This document shows, piece after piece, positions 24,907 through 34,184 of a stretch of DNA of 62,836 nucleotides (positions are counted from its first letter, which is position 1; each line of letters starts with the position of its first letter). Below the pieces are notes generated by a model, which saw nothing but the letters and a program-made list of their open reading frames with translations, was not told where the DNA came from and did no database searches. Location of the stretch: positions 1-62,836 of the forward strand of contig JAAELO010000496.1 in assembly GCA_024226555.1 (NCBI GenBank), given 5' to 3'. This DNA comes from Desulfobacterales bacterium. GTDB taxonomy: Bacteria; Desulfobacterota; Desulfobacteria; Desulfobacterales; JAAELO01. The position numbers and the translations under genes are program-made.

Positions 24907-26994
24907 CTACTCCTGGGGAATATTTGTGAACAAACAGGTTATTAAAGAACTTGTTGCACCAATAACAACGACCAAACCTAAATGCTTTAGAACAGGATGT
25001 TGGGCCAGAACCAATACCCCAAATGAGAAAATTGTACTTAAACCTGTTAAAAGAATTTTACTTTGCTCACTCTTTCCAAAGTTGGATGATACTGCAAGCG
25101 CAGGATAATCGAGTGCAACTGCAATTACTAAGGAAAGGCCCACAATATGGATGAAATTAATATTTTGCCCGATATAATTAAAGTACAAAGTAAGAATCAT
25201 AAGGCTGACTGCAAGAGGTGCAAAAATATATGCAATTTTCATAATTTTTCTTTGAAGTGGTATGATATATAGCATCATTATAACCAACCCTATCATAAAC
25301 AGGTTAAATATGTTGTTTTGGATAGAAGTCAAAAGAGTATCATAATAAAATTTAGGGTTAACAGGATAACCTTTATCGATTCCCTGATTCTCAATCATAT
25401 TGTTTGAAGGATAATAAAGATAACTATCCTGACCATGTTTAAAGAACCAGGGCAAAGTTGATACTTCATTACAAAGTGAAAGATAATCAAAACCTGTCAT
25501 TGGTTTTAGCTCATTAACCCATTTTGAACTTAGATAATCAGGATTAATACCAATTTTTACAAGTTTTTTTGAAAGTTTCTCAAGCATTTCAGGGTACTCT
25601 TTGTTCAGGTACTTTATAGTTTTTTTCTGGGTTTCAATTGTTTTATAAAATTTTAGTGGATGAAACCCCTTTGTAAGTTTCTCCTTTTTAAGCATTTCAA
25701 AAGTCATAAGAGGTTCGTTTTCAATTTTAACAGAATAGATATGACCAAGTGACATCGCTTCAAGTTTCTTTGAAAAAATATCTGCATTTTTCTGTAGAGT
25801 GGATGAATTAAATTGAAAATCTTTAATATTGGTTTTCATTGAAGGAATTGGAACCATAAGAAAAAATATAATAACACCAACCCAGAAAGTCGCCATTACT
25901 CCAGGTTTAATCTGAAACTTTTGAATATTAAAGGTTCTGTATTGAACCTTTGATAAGTGGTCCTGATATATTAACAGGAATATAATAAATCCTACCATCC
26001 CACCTATGGATACGAGAGCTATCTGTTTTAAAATTATACTTTTTCCAAAAAGAAGTATAATAAATCCAATTAGTGTCGTTCCAATTGCTGATCCAAGACC
26101 TACTAAAGATTTTAAGCGATCTTTTTTTCCAATACCTGACAGGTGTATAAGATATTCATTGTTGAACCCAACAAAAGTAGAAGTAAAAGCAAGAACAATC
26201 GCATAGAAAGATGGATAGAATATTCGCACTACTGAAAGACCTGATGCATAGGAAACAAATGTTCCAACAATAAGAAAAAGAATTAAGTAATAATTCCTGC
26301 ATAGCAGCCCAAATATCAGAAGGTTCAGTGGAATAGATATCCATAGACAAAATGGGATATCATCCCTTACAGACCTGTAGTTTTCATATGCAAAAAAATC
26401 ACTTCCAAGAAATGTTATCTCTTTCTGATCCATAAGATAATCATATACTTTTCCAACTGATTCGAAATGCAATGCTCCAACTCTTTCAAAAACAACAATA
26501 TTGGATCTGTTATTTGTTTTTACACCTTTAAATTTTGAAAAGGTTTCTCTTTTCAACGAGAACGGATCGATCAGATAATTCTCAACTAATCCGGAGCTTC
26601 CAGGTAAATTAATATATTTTTTTATTGTCTCAAATGATTGTTCCACTCTCTCATCAGTAAGAATTTTTTCTAAATCATCTTTTGATGTTAATGATGTAAT
26701 AACATTAAGTGGAATTTTGTTGAACTTTTGATGGTCAATGAAAGGAACTCTTTTATACCTGTTATCTGTAAAAATTTTATCTAACAGATTAATATCAATT
26801 TTAGAACCTGACGGGATCTCCACATAAACTCTGCTGCTGAAAAAAGAGCTCTTCTGGTAATTATCAAATACTGCTTTTCTGGTTTTGTCTGATTCTACAA
26901 GAGATGATATTATATCCTCTTCAAGTTTCATCCCATTTGTTGCAACAAATGTTAATGCTGTGGTTAGTATTATAACAATAATTGCACGAATCAT
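24907..26994 (-). CDS. MMPL-family exporter of the polyene cluster
   Basis: 695 residues, shorter than the 844-residue exporter at 4.5 kb. An N-terminal helix (IRAIIVIILTTALTFVATNG) is followed by a periplasmic domain, helices with VRIFYPSFYAIVLAFTSTFV and a GLGSAIGTTLIGFIILLFG block, a second periplasmic domain, and helices with GLSLVIAVALDYPALAVS. It ends abruptly after ITCLFTNIPQE. The acidic relay residue in ALDY is kept, whereas the matching position in the first half reads FVGFNNEYLIH. The adjacent LolA-like and lipoprotein genes imply transport of the acylated or glycosylated polyene to the outer membrane. Confidence 0.88.
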   Translation of the reverse strand: MIRAIIVIILTTALTFVATNGMKLEEDIISSLVESDKTRKAVFDNYQKSSFFSSRVYVEIPSGSKIDINLLDKIFTDNRYKRVPFIDHQKFNKIPLNVITSLTSKDDLEKILTDERVEQSFETIKKYINLPGSSGLVENYLIDPFSLKRETFSKFKGVKTNNRSNIVVFERVGALHFESVGKVYDYLMDQKEITFLGSDFFAYENYRSVRDDIPFCLWISIPLNLLIFGLLCRNYYLILFLIVGTFVSYASGLSVVRIFYPSFYAIVLAFTSTFVGFNNEYLIHLSGIGKKDRLKSLVGLGSAIGTTLIGFIILLFGKSIILKQIALVSIGGMVGFIIFLLIYQDHLSKVQYRTFNIQKFQIKPGVMATFWVGVIIFFLMVPIPSMKTNIKDFQFNSSTLQKNADIFSKKLEAMSLGHIYSVKIENEPLMTFEMLKKEKLTKGFHPLKFYKTIETQKKTIKYLNKEYPEMLEKLSKKLVKIGINPDYLSSKWVNELKPMTGFDYLSLCNEVSTLPWFFKHGQDSYLYYPSNNMIENQGIDKGYPVNPKFYYDTLLTSIQNNIFNLFMIGLVIMMLYIIPLQRKIMKIAYIFAPLAVSLMILTLYFNYIGQNINFIHIVGLSLVIAVALDYPALAVSSNFGKSEQSKILLTGLSTIFSFGVLVLAQHPVLKHLGLVVVIGATSSLITCLFTNIPQE

Positions 26995-27010
26995 TTATAC
27001 CTGAGCCTTC

Positions 27011-27619
27011 TTATTTCAGTTTGTTTAATTGAATATCAAGAACTTTAAGTGTGATCTCTTCATTTTTTGTCTGGAACTCAATTTTGTTAAATTTATATGA
27101 ATTGTCAAAATAAATTTTAAAATATTTCATAGGTGATCGATCGGGATTCTCTTTTGGTATTGCTGAAAGAATATTGTTCTTTAAATTAACATGGAAATTC
27201 TTTTCAATAACTTCAAGCTTACCTCCCATAATCGACAGAATAAACTGTATTATATTGTCTGTAGTAGTATTACTCATTTGAGGTAAGGATATATATTCTC
27301 CTGTTTTCTGATCAAGAACTTTTATTTTTTTATCTTTAATTATCAGACCTGGTTGTTTGCTCCCACTTTGTCTCCACTCGATATAGTTTGGCCGATAATT
27401 CATGTGTATTATCGATTTAACAGGCCTTATAAACAGTTTACTTTTTTTAATCTGCTTAAATTTTACTTTGATACTTTCAATGCTCTGATAGTAGGAGATA
27501 ATAGATTTTTTTGTTAGCTCTGAGGCAGAACATTCAGCATTATTATAGAAAGATATACAAAGAAATAAAATACAAAAATAAAAGGTCAGACTTATTTTTA
27601 TTAGTTTTTCTTTATTCAT
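27011..27619 (-). CDS. LolA-like periplasmic carrier of the polyene cluster
   Basis: 202 residues. It has a signal-like hydrophobic N-terminus (MNKEKLIKISLTFYFCILFL) and then SYYQSIESIKVKFKQIKKSK, the first helix and strand of LolA. Strands with PNYIEWRQSGSKQPGLIIKD and KIKVLDQKTGEY follow. It belongs to the LolA-like family next to MMPL exporters in aryl-polyene clusters. It overlaps the thioesterase gene by 8 bases and lies 16 bases before the exporter gene. It would carry a hydrophobic cargo through the periplasm. Confidence 0.82.
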   Translation of the reverse strand: MNKEKLIKISLTFYFCILFLCISFYNNAECSASELTKKSIISYYQSIESIKVKFKQIKKSKLFIRPVKSIIHMNYRPNYIEWRQSGSKQPGLIIKDKKIKVLDQKTGEYISLPQMSNTTTDNIIQFILSIMGGKLEVIEKNFHVNLKNNILSAIPKENPDRSPMKYFKIYFDNSYKFNKIEFQTKNEEITLKVLDIQLNKLK

Positions 27620-28031
27620 TTTTAAATCCCATCTGAAATCTTGTTAATATCTCTTCGGGTACATTGAAAGAGGGTTTTAAAGTTTCAATTTCCAGATAAA
27701 TCTGTCTTGTTTTCCCGGTTACATGGATCTCTTGCAATGGTGAACTGATTTTATAATCAATATCTAAACTGGGGTATTCAAATTCAGATACTTTAGCTTC
27801 AATATTTATAAGAGTTCCATAGGGCGTTGACTGTCTATACTTTGCATTACAATCAATTATTGGCATAGCATAACCAAGATCTCTCAACTGTGTCCAGTCA
27901 AGTTCAAATTTTTGCATAAGTTTGGTTCTGGCCATCTCAAAATACTTAAAATAATGTCCATGCCAGACAATTTCCATAATATCAATGTCATGGAATGGAA
28001 TCTCATGTGTTACGCTTGCTGATACGCTCAT
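27612..28031 (-). CDS. Hotdog thioesterase (4HBT/YbgC-like) of the polyene cluster
   Basis: 139 residues, a single hotdog domain. HDIDIMEIVWHGHYFKYFEM contains the Asp and the helix start typical of 4-hydroxybenzoyl-CoA-thioesterase-like enzymes, but the usual D-x-x-G-H-V-N site is changed here to DIMEIVWHGHY. It should release or proof-read acyl chains on the carrier protein. It begins 2 bases after the ammonia-lyase stop. Confidence 0.85.
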   Translation of the reverse strand: MSVSASVTHEIPFHDIDIMEIVWHGHYFKYFEMARTKLMQKFELDWTQLRDLGYAMPIIDCNAKYRQSTPYGTLINIEAKVSEFEYPSLDIDYKISSPLQEIHVTGKTRQIYLEIETLKPSFNVPEEILTRFQMGFKNE

Positions 28032-28033
28032 AA

Positions 28034-29563
28034 TTAAATACCCTTTTCAACAAAAAGAAAGTTAACCATATCTTTAATATCCTGATCCATCGGCCGATCT
28101 TCTATTACAGGTTTGTAAACACCAGATAAACTATCCAATAACTCTTTTAATTCAGGACTGAAATCAAACTCTATATTAGATTCCTTAGAAACATAGTAAG
28201 CCTGAAGCAATCCCATTGTGTTTATAGCTGCGCATTGCTCTGACATCACAAGCTGATCTCTGAAATCTCTCGCAGCAATTGTACCCATACTAACAACATC
28301 CTGATTATTTTTTTCTGTACTTCTTGATAGAACAGCGGCTGAAAAAGAGTTTTTTATCACTTCAGTTGTTAGAGCTGAAACTGTTATTTGCATAGCTTTA
28401 TAGCCATGGTTTATAAGCTGGTTATCCCCCAATGAAGGAGCTGTAAGATTTTCAGTCAACCAGCTTACCTGGGTACACTCCATTAAGTAAGCCATCTGAC
28501 GATCAATCAGGTTTGTTACTGTCCCCATGGCAGTTTTCAGATTATCCATAACATGGGCTATGTGACCACCAAAAAAATGTCCTCCATTAAGAACCATTCC
28601 CTCTTTATCAAGAACAACAGGATTGTCATTTGTTGAATTGATCTCGATATTCACAACTTTACCTGCCCACTCGATAGAATCAATTAAGACACCTAACACC
28701 TGTGGTGTACAACGAATTGAGTATTTATCCTGAATTGCCCCAACCTTTGCTGGTAAATCAACTTTATCTTTTTTCAACAACCCTCTTATCATTGATGCTG
28801 CTTCAATTTGACCAGGATGGGGTTTTCTTAAATGCAGTTCCTCAGCAAATGGAGAATGACTGCTTTCAAATAGTTCAACCATGAGAGCAGTATTGAAAGC
28901 TACTATTTTAGCAAGTTGTTTAGCCCTTATGATAGTCAAAGAAGCGATAGCTGTCATCACGGATGTTCCGTTCATAACAGAAAGAGCTTCTTTCTCTTTA
29001 AATATGTATGGTTTGATTTTAAGTTTCTCTAACACGTCAGATGCTTTGCAAACTTTTCCTTCATAATAAACATCACGCCTCCCCGAAAGAGCTGCAGCGA
29101 TGTATGAGAGTGGAGTTAGATCACCACTTGCTCCAACTGAACCCTGTGCTGGAATACATGGAATAATTCTGTTTTTTATGAAACAGTCAAAGCTTTCAAG
29201 TAGTTCAAAACTTATACCACTACTTCCCTGTGCCAGTGAAACCAATCTAACTAATAAACTGGCTGCGCATTCCTCTTCACTTAAAATGGGCCCAACTCCG
29301 CATCCATGGAATTCTATCAGGTTTTTCTGTAAATCCATACTCTTTTGAGTATCAAATCTATTTGTAGAAGATCCTCCAAAACCTGTTGTCACACCATAAA
29401 TTGGACAATCTTCAGAAATCAGATCCATAAAATACTTGTGATTACTCTCTATTGAGGATTTATAAGCATCATCCTTTGAGAGATTATACTCTGACTGTTT
29501 ATTGCAAGCAAATTCAGCTATATCATCTATATCCATCTGATTAAAACTTGAAATTTCTACCAT
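28034..29563 (-). CDS. Aromatic amino-acid ammonia lyase (MIO enzyme)
   Basis: 509 residues, close to bacterial HAL/TAL length. The MIO-forming triad is Ala145-Ser146-Gly147 in GSVGASGDLTPLSYIAA, and Tyr56 in PIYGVTTGFG is the mobile-loop catalytic tyrosine. ENNQDVVSMG and NDNPVVLDKEGMVLNGGHFF are further active-site segments. The substrate-selectivity pair, in NLIEFHGCGVG, reads Phe85-His86, which is neither the Ser-His of histidine lyases nor the His-Leu or Phe-Leu of classical TAL and PAL. In this operon it most likely makes a cinnamic or coumaric acid starter for the polyene. It has a tight 4-base gap from the glycosyltransferase gene. Confidence 0.92.
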   Translation of the reverse strand: MVEISSFNQMDIDDIAEFACNKQSEYNLSKDDAYKSSIESNHKYFMDLISEDCPIYGVTTGFGGSSTNRFDTQKSMDLQKNLIEFHGCGVGPILSEEECAASLLVRLVSLAQGSSGISFELLESFDCFIKNRIIPCIPAQGSVGASGDLTPLSYIAAALSGRRDVYYEGKVCKASDVLEKLKIKPYIFKEKEALSVMNGTSVMTAIASLTIIRAKQLAKIVAFNTALMVELFESSHSPFAEELHLRKPHPGQIEAASMIRGLLKKDKVDLPAKVGAIQDKYSIRCTPQVLGVLIDSIEWAGKVVNIEINSTNDNPVVLDKEGMVLNGGHFFGGHIAHVMDNLKTAMGTVTNLIDRQMAYLMECTQVSWLTENLTAPSLGDNQLINHGYKAMQITVSALTTEVIKNSFSAAVLSRSTEKNNQDVVSMGTIAARDFRDQLVMSEQCAAINTMGLLQAYYVSKESNIEFDFSPELKELLDSLSGVYKPVIEDRPMDQDIKDMVNFLFVEKGI

Positions 29564-29567
29564 AAAA

Positions 29568-31199
29568 CTATTCCTGTCTCTTCCAAAAAGGATAAAAGTT
29601 AAACCAATTATATGGTTTTTTCCTAACCCATTTTTCTAAATTATTTTTATATAATTGAGATAACTCAATTGCACTTCTGTTTTCAACACCATCCCACAGT
29701 TCGATAACTTTTAACTCATATGGAGAGTGTGGCAGAGGTCCTTTTTTGCAACATGAAAACTGATATACATTTTTTTTGAAAATTCGCGCTATTTCAAAAG
29801 GTGCTAATGAAAATGTCGCTTCTTCACCAAGAAAATTCATATCTATTGTTTTATCATTTATGCCGGCCCTATCAGCTAAAAAGCATACGCATCCACCATC
29901 ATCGATAAAATTTTTGATATCAAAAACAACCTCCATTGCATCCCTTGAAGAATCTATTATTTTTAATTCCTTATTGTTTAGCAGACCTACTTTACCCTGA
30001 AAAATGGGAGTATTTCCCAGGTCAACAACCAGTGCTATTGAAAGTTCCGTTTGGGCTAAACCCAGTCCACAAAAAAACCAGTCTCCGTAATGGGCACCTA
30101 TTAAAATTGACCCACCTTTCAGGTCATCTTCCATTGATCTGACTTCATCTTTAACGCTTAATACTTTACTTCCCCATTCAGGATCATTTATTGTAGCCAT
30201 TCTATCTATAAGAGAACAGCCAAAATACCAGAAATTTTTGAAGCCTGTAAATATGCCATGGTTCTTATTTCCAAGGTTCTTATATAGCTCCTTTAAGCCA
30301 AGTCTTGCAATTTTTCCAGTAAAAAAGTAAAAAAGCAGTGGGAATAAGGCGATGAGGTAGCTAATCTTTTGACCTCCATACTTCATAAAAAAGTGGAGTA
30401 TATGGCTTCCTTTTCGCTCGTCAGCCTGTTTGAAATGGCCTGAGTAAATTATACCAAAACTTATAATATATAATATTCTTATGGTGCAGAGTTTTGTATG
30501 TATAATACTAAGTAGAAAATTATCTTTTATTTTATTAAAATGACTGACTCTAAGGTGTCGAGGAGGATAGAACACTTCAACATCGGAACTAATAACAGGC
30601 GTTCCTTCCCAGTTAGATCTTGTAAGTATTTCTATCTCAAAATCATAACGATTGCATGTGAGTTTTTCAAAAGGTATTTTTAAAACAGGATAAGCTCTGA
30701 AACCTGATTGAGTATCCTTTAATTTTAATCCTGTTTCCATAAAAACCCAAAAATTTGAGAATGAATTACCCAACAGGGTTTGATTCGGAATATCTCCCGA
30801 AGATTGTGATGAAAATTTTCTGGCACCGATTATTATGCTATCAGGGTTTTTTTGAACTGAGCGAATGAGAACAGTCAACTCTTCTGCAATATGTTGTCCA
30901 TCTGCATCGAAGGTTATTATGGTTTTGAAATTATTTTCTTTTGCAAAGTGTAATGATGATTTTATTGCAGAACCTTTACCTGAATTACTCCCATGATTTA
31001 TTATAAACTTTGGCTTAGCTTTTTTTATATTATGAGGGGTTTGATCTATTGACCCGTCATTTACAACAAGGATATTATCAGTAAATTTTTTACAATCATT
31101 TATAACGTTCTGAATCGTCTCTTCGTTATTATAGGTTGGTATAACAACAAGAACGTTCAAATTATTAAACAACTCATTTATTTCAGTAATATTATCCAT
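29568..31199 (-). CDS. Glycosyltransferase-2 fused to an LpxL-like acyltransferase
   Basis: 543 residues in two parts. Residues ~15-240 are a GT-A glycosyltransferase: VVIPTYNNEETIQNVI, VVNDGSIDQT and TFDADGQHI, giving the DxD-like metal site. From ~285 the chain has a membrane-associated segment and a lauroyl-acyltransferase domain with LIGAHYGDWFFCGLGL (His and Asp of HxxxxD type) and VCFLADRAGIND. This same fusion is a hallmark of aryl-polyene clusters, where it probably glycosylates and acylates the lipid anchor. It sits between the methyltransferase and the ammonia lyase. Confidence 0.9.
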   Translation of the reverse strand: MDNITEINELFNNLNVLVVIPTYNNEETIQNVINDCKKFTDNILVVNDGSIDQTPHNIKKAKPKFIINHGSNSGKGSAIKSSLHFAKENNFKTIITFDADGQHIAEELTVLIRSVQKNPDSIIIGARKFSSQSSGDIPNQTLLGNSFSNFWVFMETGLKLKDTQSGFRAYPVLKIPFEKLTCNRYDFEIEILTRSNWEGTPVISSDVEVFYPPRHLRVSHFNKIKDNFLLSIIHTKLCTIRILYIISFGIIYSGHFKQADERKGSHILHFFMKYGGQKISYLIALFPLLFYFFTGKIARLGLKELYKNLGNKNHGIFTGFKNFWYFGCSLIDRMATINDPEWGSKVLSVKDEVRSMEDDLKGGSILIGAHYGDWFFCGLGLAQTELSIALVVDLGNTPIFQGKVGLLNNKELKIIDSSRDAMEVVFDIKNFIDDGGCVCFLADRAGINDKTIDMNFLGEEATFSLAPFEIARIFKKNVYQFSCCKKGPLPHSPYELKVIELWDGVENRSAIELSQLYKNNLEKWVRKKPYNWFNFYPFWKRQE

Positions 31200-31202
31200 T
31201 AA

Positions 31203-32273
31203 TTACTTCATTTTACAGGAGAAAAGAGAGTGAAATCCACCAACACCATCATCAATTTTTGTAACTTCAAAACCTGATTCTTCGATATATGAAATCAATT
31301 TATCAGATTGAAACATCTTACTATTGCCATTGGCCATGCATGTGAAATAAAGTGATGTTTGTGCCAGTGAAAAAGATGCTGCTTCATAAGCCTGACGGTC
31401 AATACAGGTTTCCATAATAAAGATCTCACCACCAGGATTCAATATATCTTTTGCTAACCCTAATATATCTTTAACCTGATCTTTTGAAAAACAATCCAGA
31501 AACTGACTCATCCAGACAACATCGGCTCTTTCGTCAGTTTTTAATTTAATATCGAGAAAATCTATCCCCATAAAGTTTATTTTGTCTGAGTAATCATCAG
31601 CAGCAAAATTTTTCTTTGCCTTTTCCAATTGAGAGATATGATCAAATATGGTTACAGAAGAGTTGTTTGCATAATTCAGACATTTTTTAGCGAATCTGCC
31701 GGTATTTCCACCAAAATCGAATATCTTCAGAGGATTGTTTTTAAATACTATGGGAAGTATTTCATCAAAAGCGAGATCTGAGTAATAATGATCAAACTCA
31801 TACCAGCTCTTCTGCGTTTCTTTGGGTAAAGTAGTTAACCCCTCATATATAGTGTTCCATTTACCAAAAAAATCAAGACCTGAAGGACGTTCAGATACAA
31901 TAGATGATTCAAGATTTTTTAATCCTTCATAGCAGACATCCTGAGTAAAATTCATATTTACTTTTGTCATCTCATCTGAATTGATAAAATATCCTACTTT
32001 TGACAGGGAGTAATGATCATCTTCAAATAATATCAGACCAATTGATACGCCAGCTTCCAACATAACTGAAAGGGAATACTCTGAAAGTGACAACTTATCC
32101 ATTAGCTCCTGAAAAGTTAAACCTTTATCAAGGGCTGGATTTAAGATTTCCAGTACCTTAAGATCCCTTAAGGCTTTAGATACCTGAAAAACAAATGGAG
32201 CAAATGCTATTTTTTGAGCCTCATATTGAGCTTCAATTACAGACATATTTGAATATTTATCATTTTTTTTCAT
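31203..32273 (-). CDS. SAM-dependent methyltransferase of the polyene cluster
   Basis: 356 residues. An N-terminal helical/winged-helix dimerisation part (FQVSKALRDLKVLEILNPAL) is followed by the Rossmann core with KIFDFGGNTGRFAKKCLNYA as SAM motif I, VTIFDHISQLEKAKKNF as the acidic loop and DERADVVWMSQFLDCFSKDQ. This is the layout of class I O-methyltransferases acting on small aromatic molecules. It may methylate the aryl head group. It abuts the acyltransferase-hotdog gene with no gap. Confidence 0.87.
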   Translation of the reverse strand: MKKNDKYSNMSVIEAQYEAQKIAFAPFVFQVSKALRDLKVLEILNPALDKGLTFQELMDKLSLSEYSLSVMLEAGVSIGLILFEDDHYSLSKVGYFINSDEMTKVNMNFTQDVCYEGLKNLESSIVSERPSGLDFFGKWNTIYEGLTTLPKETQKSWYEFDHYYSDLAFDEILPIVFKNNPLKIFDFGGNTGRFAKKCLNYANNSSVTIFDHISQLEKAKKNFAADDYSDKINFMGIDFLDIKLKTDERADVVWMSQFLDCFSKDQVKDILGLAKDILNPGGEIFIMETCIDRQAYEAASFSLAQTSLYFTCMANGNSKMFQSDKLISYIEESGFEVTKIDDGVGGFHSLFSCKMK

Positions 32274-33413
32274 TTAATCACTCTCCGAATAGTAAAATTT
32301 TCCTTTTGAACAAACTGATTCACCATTAGTAATTTCCCAGTGGGCAAATCCCTTTTGTTTTAGATTTATGGTAATATCAATACTGGTATCCGGAAGTATT
32401 TTATCTAAAAACTTTACACGGGACAGTTTTGTAACAACTATTTCATACCCCAGATGTTCTGAGATTAACTGATTAATTATTTCGATCTGACTAATCCCGG
32501 GCAATATTGGAAATTCTGTGAAATGGCCATCCAGATGAACGTGATTCTTAGTTATTATTGTGGTAGCCTTAATTCCATTTTTATCTTTTGAACAAATTTT
32601 AATATCATTTTCACTACTATATGCCTGTTTGTGCCAGGCTAAAGAAAGTTCAGATTTAGATGTATTAATCATTTTCTCTTGAAATTCACACATTAGTTTT
32701 TTTTCACTCTCTTTTTTACTGGCTTTTGGGATTTTCAGTGGTGGTAAAAAGAACATTCGATAATGAACACAACTTAAGTCGTACCTGAACATTCTTTTAT
32801 TAATAAAAGGCCTGTTAGTAGTTAAAAAAACAGGAACAATTGGTATATTGGTTTCAACTGAAATTCTGAATACACCCCTTTGTAACTTCTGAAGTAGTCC
32901 ATTTGTTGACCTTGTTCCCTCAGGGAAGATCACTACTTTTTTACCGGCCCTAAGCAGTTGTTTTACTTTACCATAGGCACTTATGACACTTGCCGGGTTA
33001 TTTTTATTTACAGGGATATAACCACAGGATTTTATTATGGGAAGTAGTAGTGGATTTCTTACAAATTTAACATTTACAAGGGTGTAACAATCTGGAACAG
33101 AAGCTAAAATCGTGACTATATCAAACATCGAGATATGATTACATGCAAATAGCTGCCCACCTTTTAGCCCACCCAAATCTTCATATCGAATATCGATAAA
33201 ACGAAAAAATCTGGTATAAATCAGAACAAATCTGAATGCATACAAATTAATTATATGACATATTTTTAGATACCTTTTTTTACTTCCAAGGGACAAAACA
33301 AAAATAAGTGGCATAAAGATTAAATAAAAAATACTCATAAAAACAAATATTGAAAAGCAAAAGCAATGCTTTAAAACATAGGTAGTTTTTAAAAAAATAT
33401 TATCTTCTTTCAT
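32274..33413 (-). CDS. Lysophospholipid-type acyltransferase fused to a hotdog dehydratase domain
   Basis: 379 residues. Two hydrophobic segments precede a PlsC-like acyltransferase with NHISMFD (His93, Asp98) and FPEGTRS (164-170). From ~275 a separate hotdog domain starts, with HLDGHFTEFPILPGISQIEI (His297), the pattern of ApeI/FabZ-like dehydratases, and SRVKFLDKILPD. In characterised ape clusters I know these functions from separate genes, so one chain here joins acyl transfer with dehydration or acyl-chain handling. The gene overlaps its upstream neighbour by 14 bases. Confidence 0.85.
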   Translation of the reverse strand: MKEDNIFLKTTYVLKHCFCFSIFVFMSIFYLIFMPLIFVLSLGSKKRYLKICHIINLYAFRFVLIYTRFFRFIDIRYEDLGGLKGGQLFACNHISMFDIVTILASVPDCYTLVNVKFVRNPLLLPIIKSCGYIPVNKNNPASVISAYGKVKQLLRAGKKVVIFPEGTRSTNGLLQKLQRGVFRISVETNIPIVPVFLTTNRPFINKRMFRYDLSCVHYRMFFLPPLKIPKASKKESEKKLMCEFQEKMINTSKSELSLAWHKQAYSSENDIKICSKDKNGIKATTIITKNHVHLDGHFTEFPILPGISQIEIINQLISEHLGYEIVVTKLSRVKFLDKILPDTSIDITINLKQKGFAHWEITNGESVCSKGKFYYSESD

Positions 33414-33933
33414 AGATTAATCCTCCACCAACTGTTGTGATGAACATTAGAACTAAAAATATATATGAAAGAAATCCTGAATATAGAAGCCATATCTTAA
33501 GTGGAAAAGCAAAAAGTAAAATAAAGAAAATAAAAGAGTTTACAGAAAGACCAACTATCCATAATACACTGGCTTTATGTAGATATTTTTGTTTTTCAGG
33601 TGTTATTTTAACAAACCTTGATGAATAGAATTCAAGAGCTGAGATCTCTTTTCTCTGACAAGTAATAAAAAAAGCCAGAACAGTTGTGGACATGAGAAAA
33701 GGATAGAGCCTAACAAGGTTATCAGGTTCTACAAAAGAAACAGCTATTGTTGAAAAAAACAAAAGGGTTCCTGTCATCCAGAATCTCTTTCTTTGATTAA
33801 AAAGCATATATAGCATAGCTGCAAATAGTAATACATATTTACAATATGCTGGTGCATGGTACTTTTCAAAACCGTAGATCATAAAAGGAAAAACAATAAA
33901 AAAAAGCCCGAAAATTTTTTTAACGCTTTTCAT
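33400..33933 (-). CDS. COG4648-like small membrane protein
   Basis: About 177 residues from the ATG at 33933; an upstream in-frame ATG at 33960 would overlap the ACP gene more deeply. Five or so hydrophobic segments are seen (KKIFGLFFIVFPFMIYGFEK, YCKYVLLFAAMLYMLF, LLFFSTIAVSFVEP and others). Proteins of this type occur regularly in aryl-polyene clusters between the carrier protein and the acyltransferase; their role is unknown. The start is overlapped by a perfect palindrome (33932-33949). Confidence 0.75.
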   Translation of the reverse strand: MKSVKKIFGLFFIVFPFMIYGFEKYHAPAYCKYVLLFAAMLYMLFNQRKRFWMTGTLLFFSTIAVSFVEPDNLVRLYPFLMSTTVLAFFITCQRKEISALEFYSSRFVKITPEKQKYLHKASVLWIVGLSVNSFIFFILLFAFPLKIWLLYSGFLSYIFLVLMFITTVGGGLIYERR

Positions 33934-34183
33934 GGTATAAGTATACCATTTCGTATACATCTTTCATTGTTCTGATTCCTTGAACCTCTTCATTTTCAGG
34001 TTTGAAACCGAACTCTTTCTGAAAAGCAATAATTAGATCTATCGCATCAAGACTATCTAAATCAAGGTCTTCATAAAGTCTTGATTCGGGCTTCAACTCA
34101 TCAGGTGAAAGTTCAAAAAGATCACGCATGATTTCATTTGTTTTAACTACAATTTTTTCCTGTAACTCAACTGAAATTTCCAT
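33920..34183 (-). CDS. Acyl carrier protein 2 of the polyene cluster
   Basis: 87 residues. DLDLDSLDAIDLIIAFQKEF has the phosphopantetheine-attachment serine at residue 44. The flanking helices (VELQEKIVVKTNEIMRDLF and TMKDVYEMVYLYHEKR) complete a four-helix carrier. It lies one base downstream of the FabF-like ketosynthase gene, so it is probably the partner of that enzyme. No phosphopantetheinyl transferase gene is in the window. Confidence 0.92.
   Translation of the reverse strand: MEISVELQEKIVVKTNEIMRDLFELSPDELKPESRLYEDLDLDSLDAIDLIIAFQKEFGFKPENEEVQGIRTMKDVYEMVYLYHEKR
33932..33949. promoter_or_regulatory. Palindrome at the ACP/membrane-protein junction
   Basis: ATGGTATA and TATACCAT form a perfect 8-bp stem with a 2-base centre over the start of the membrane-protein gene and the end of the ACP gene. 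A messenger hairpin here could couple translation of the two genes. It may also be chance within AT-rich code. Confidence 0.35.
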
Positions 34184-34184
34184 T

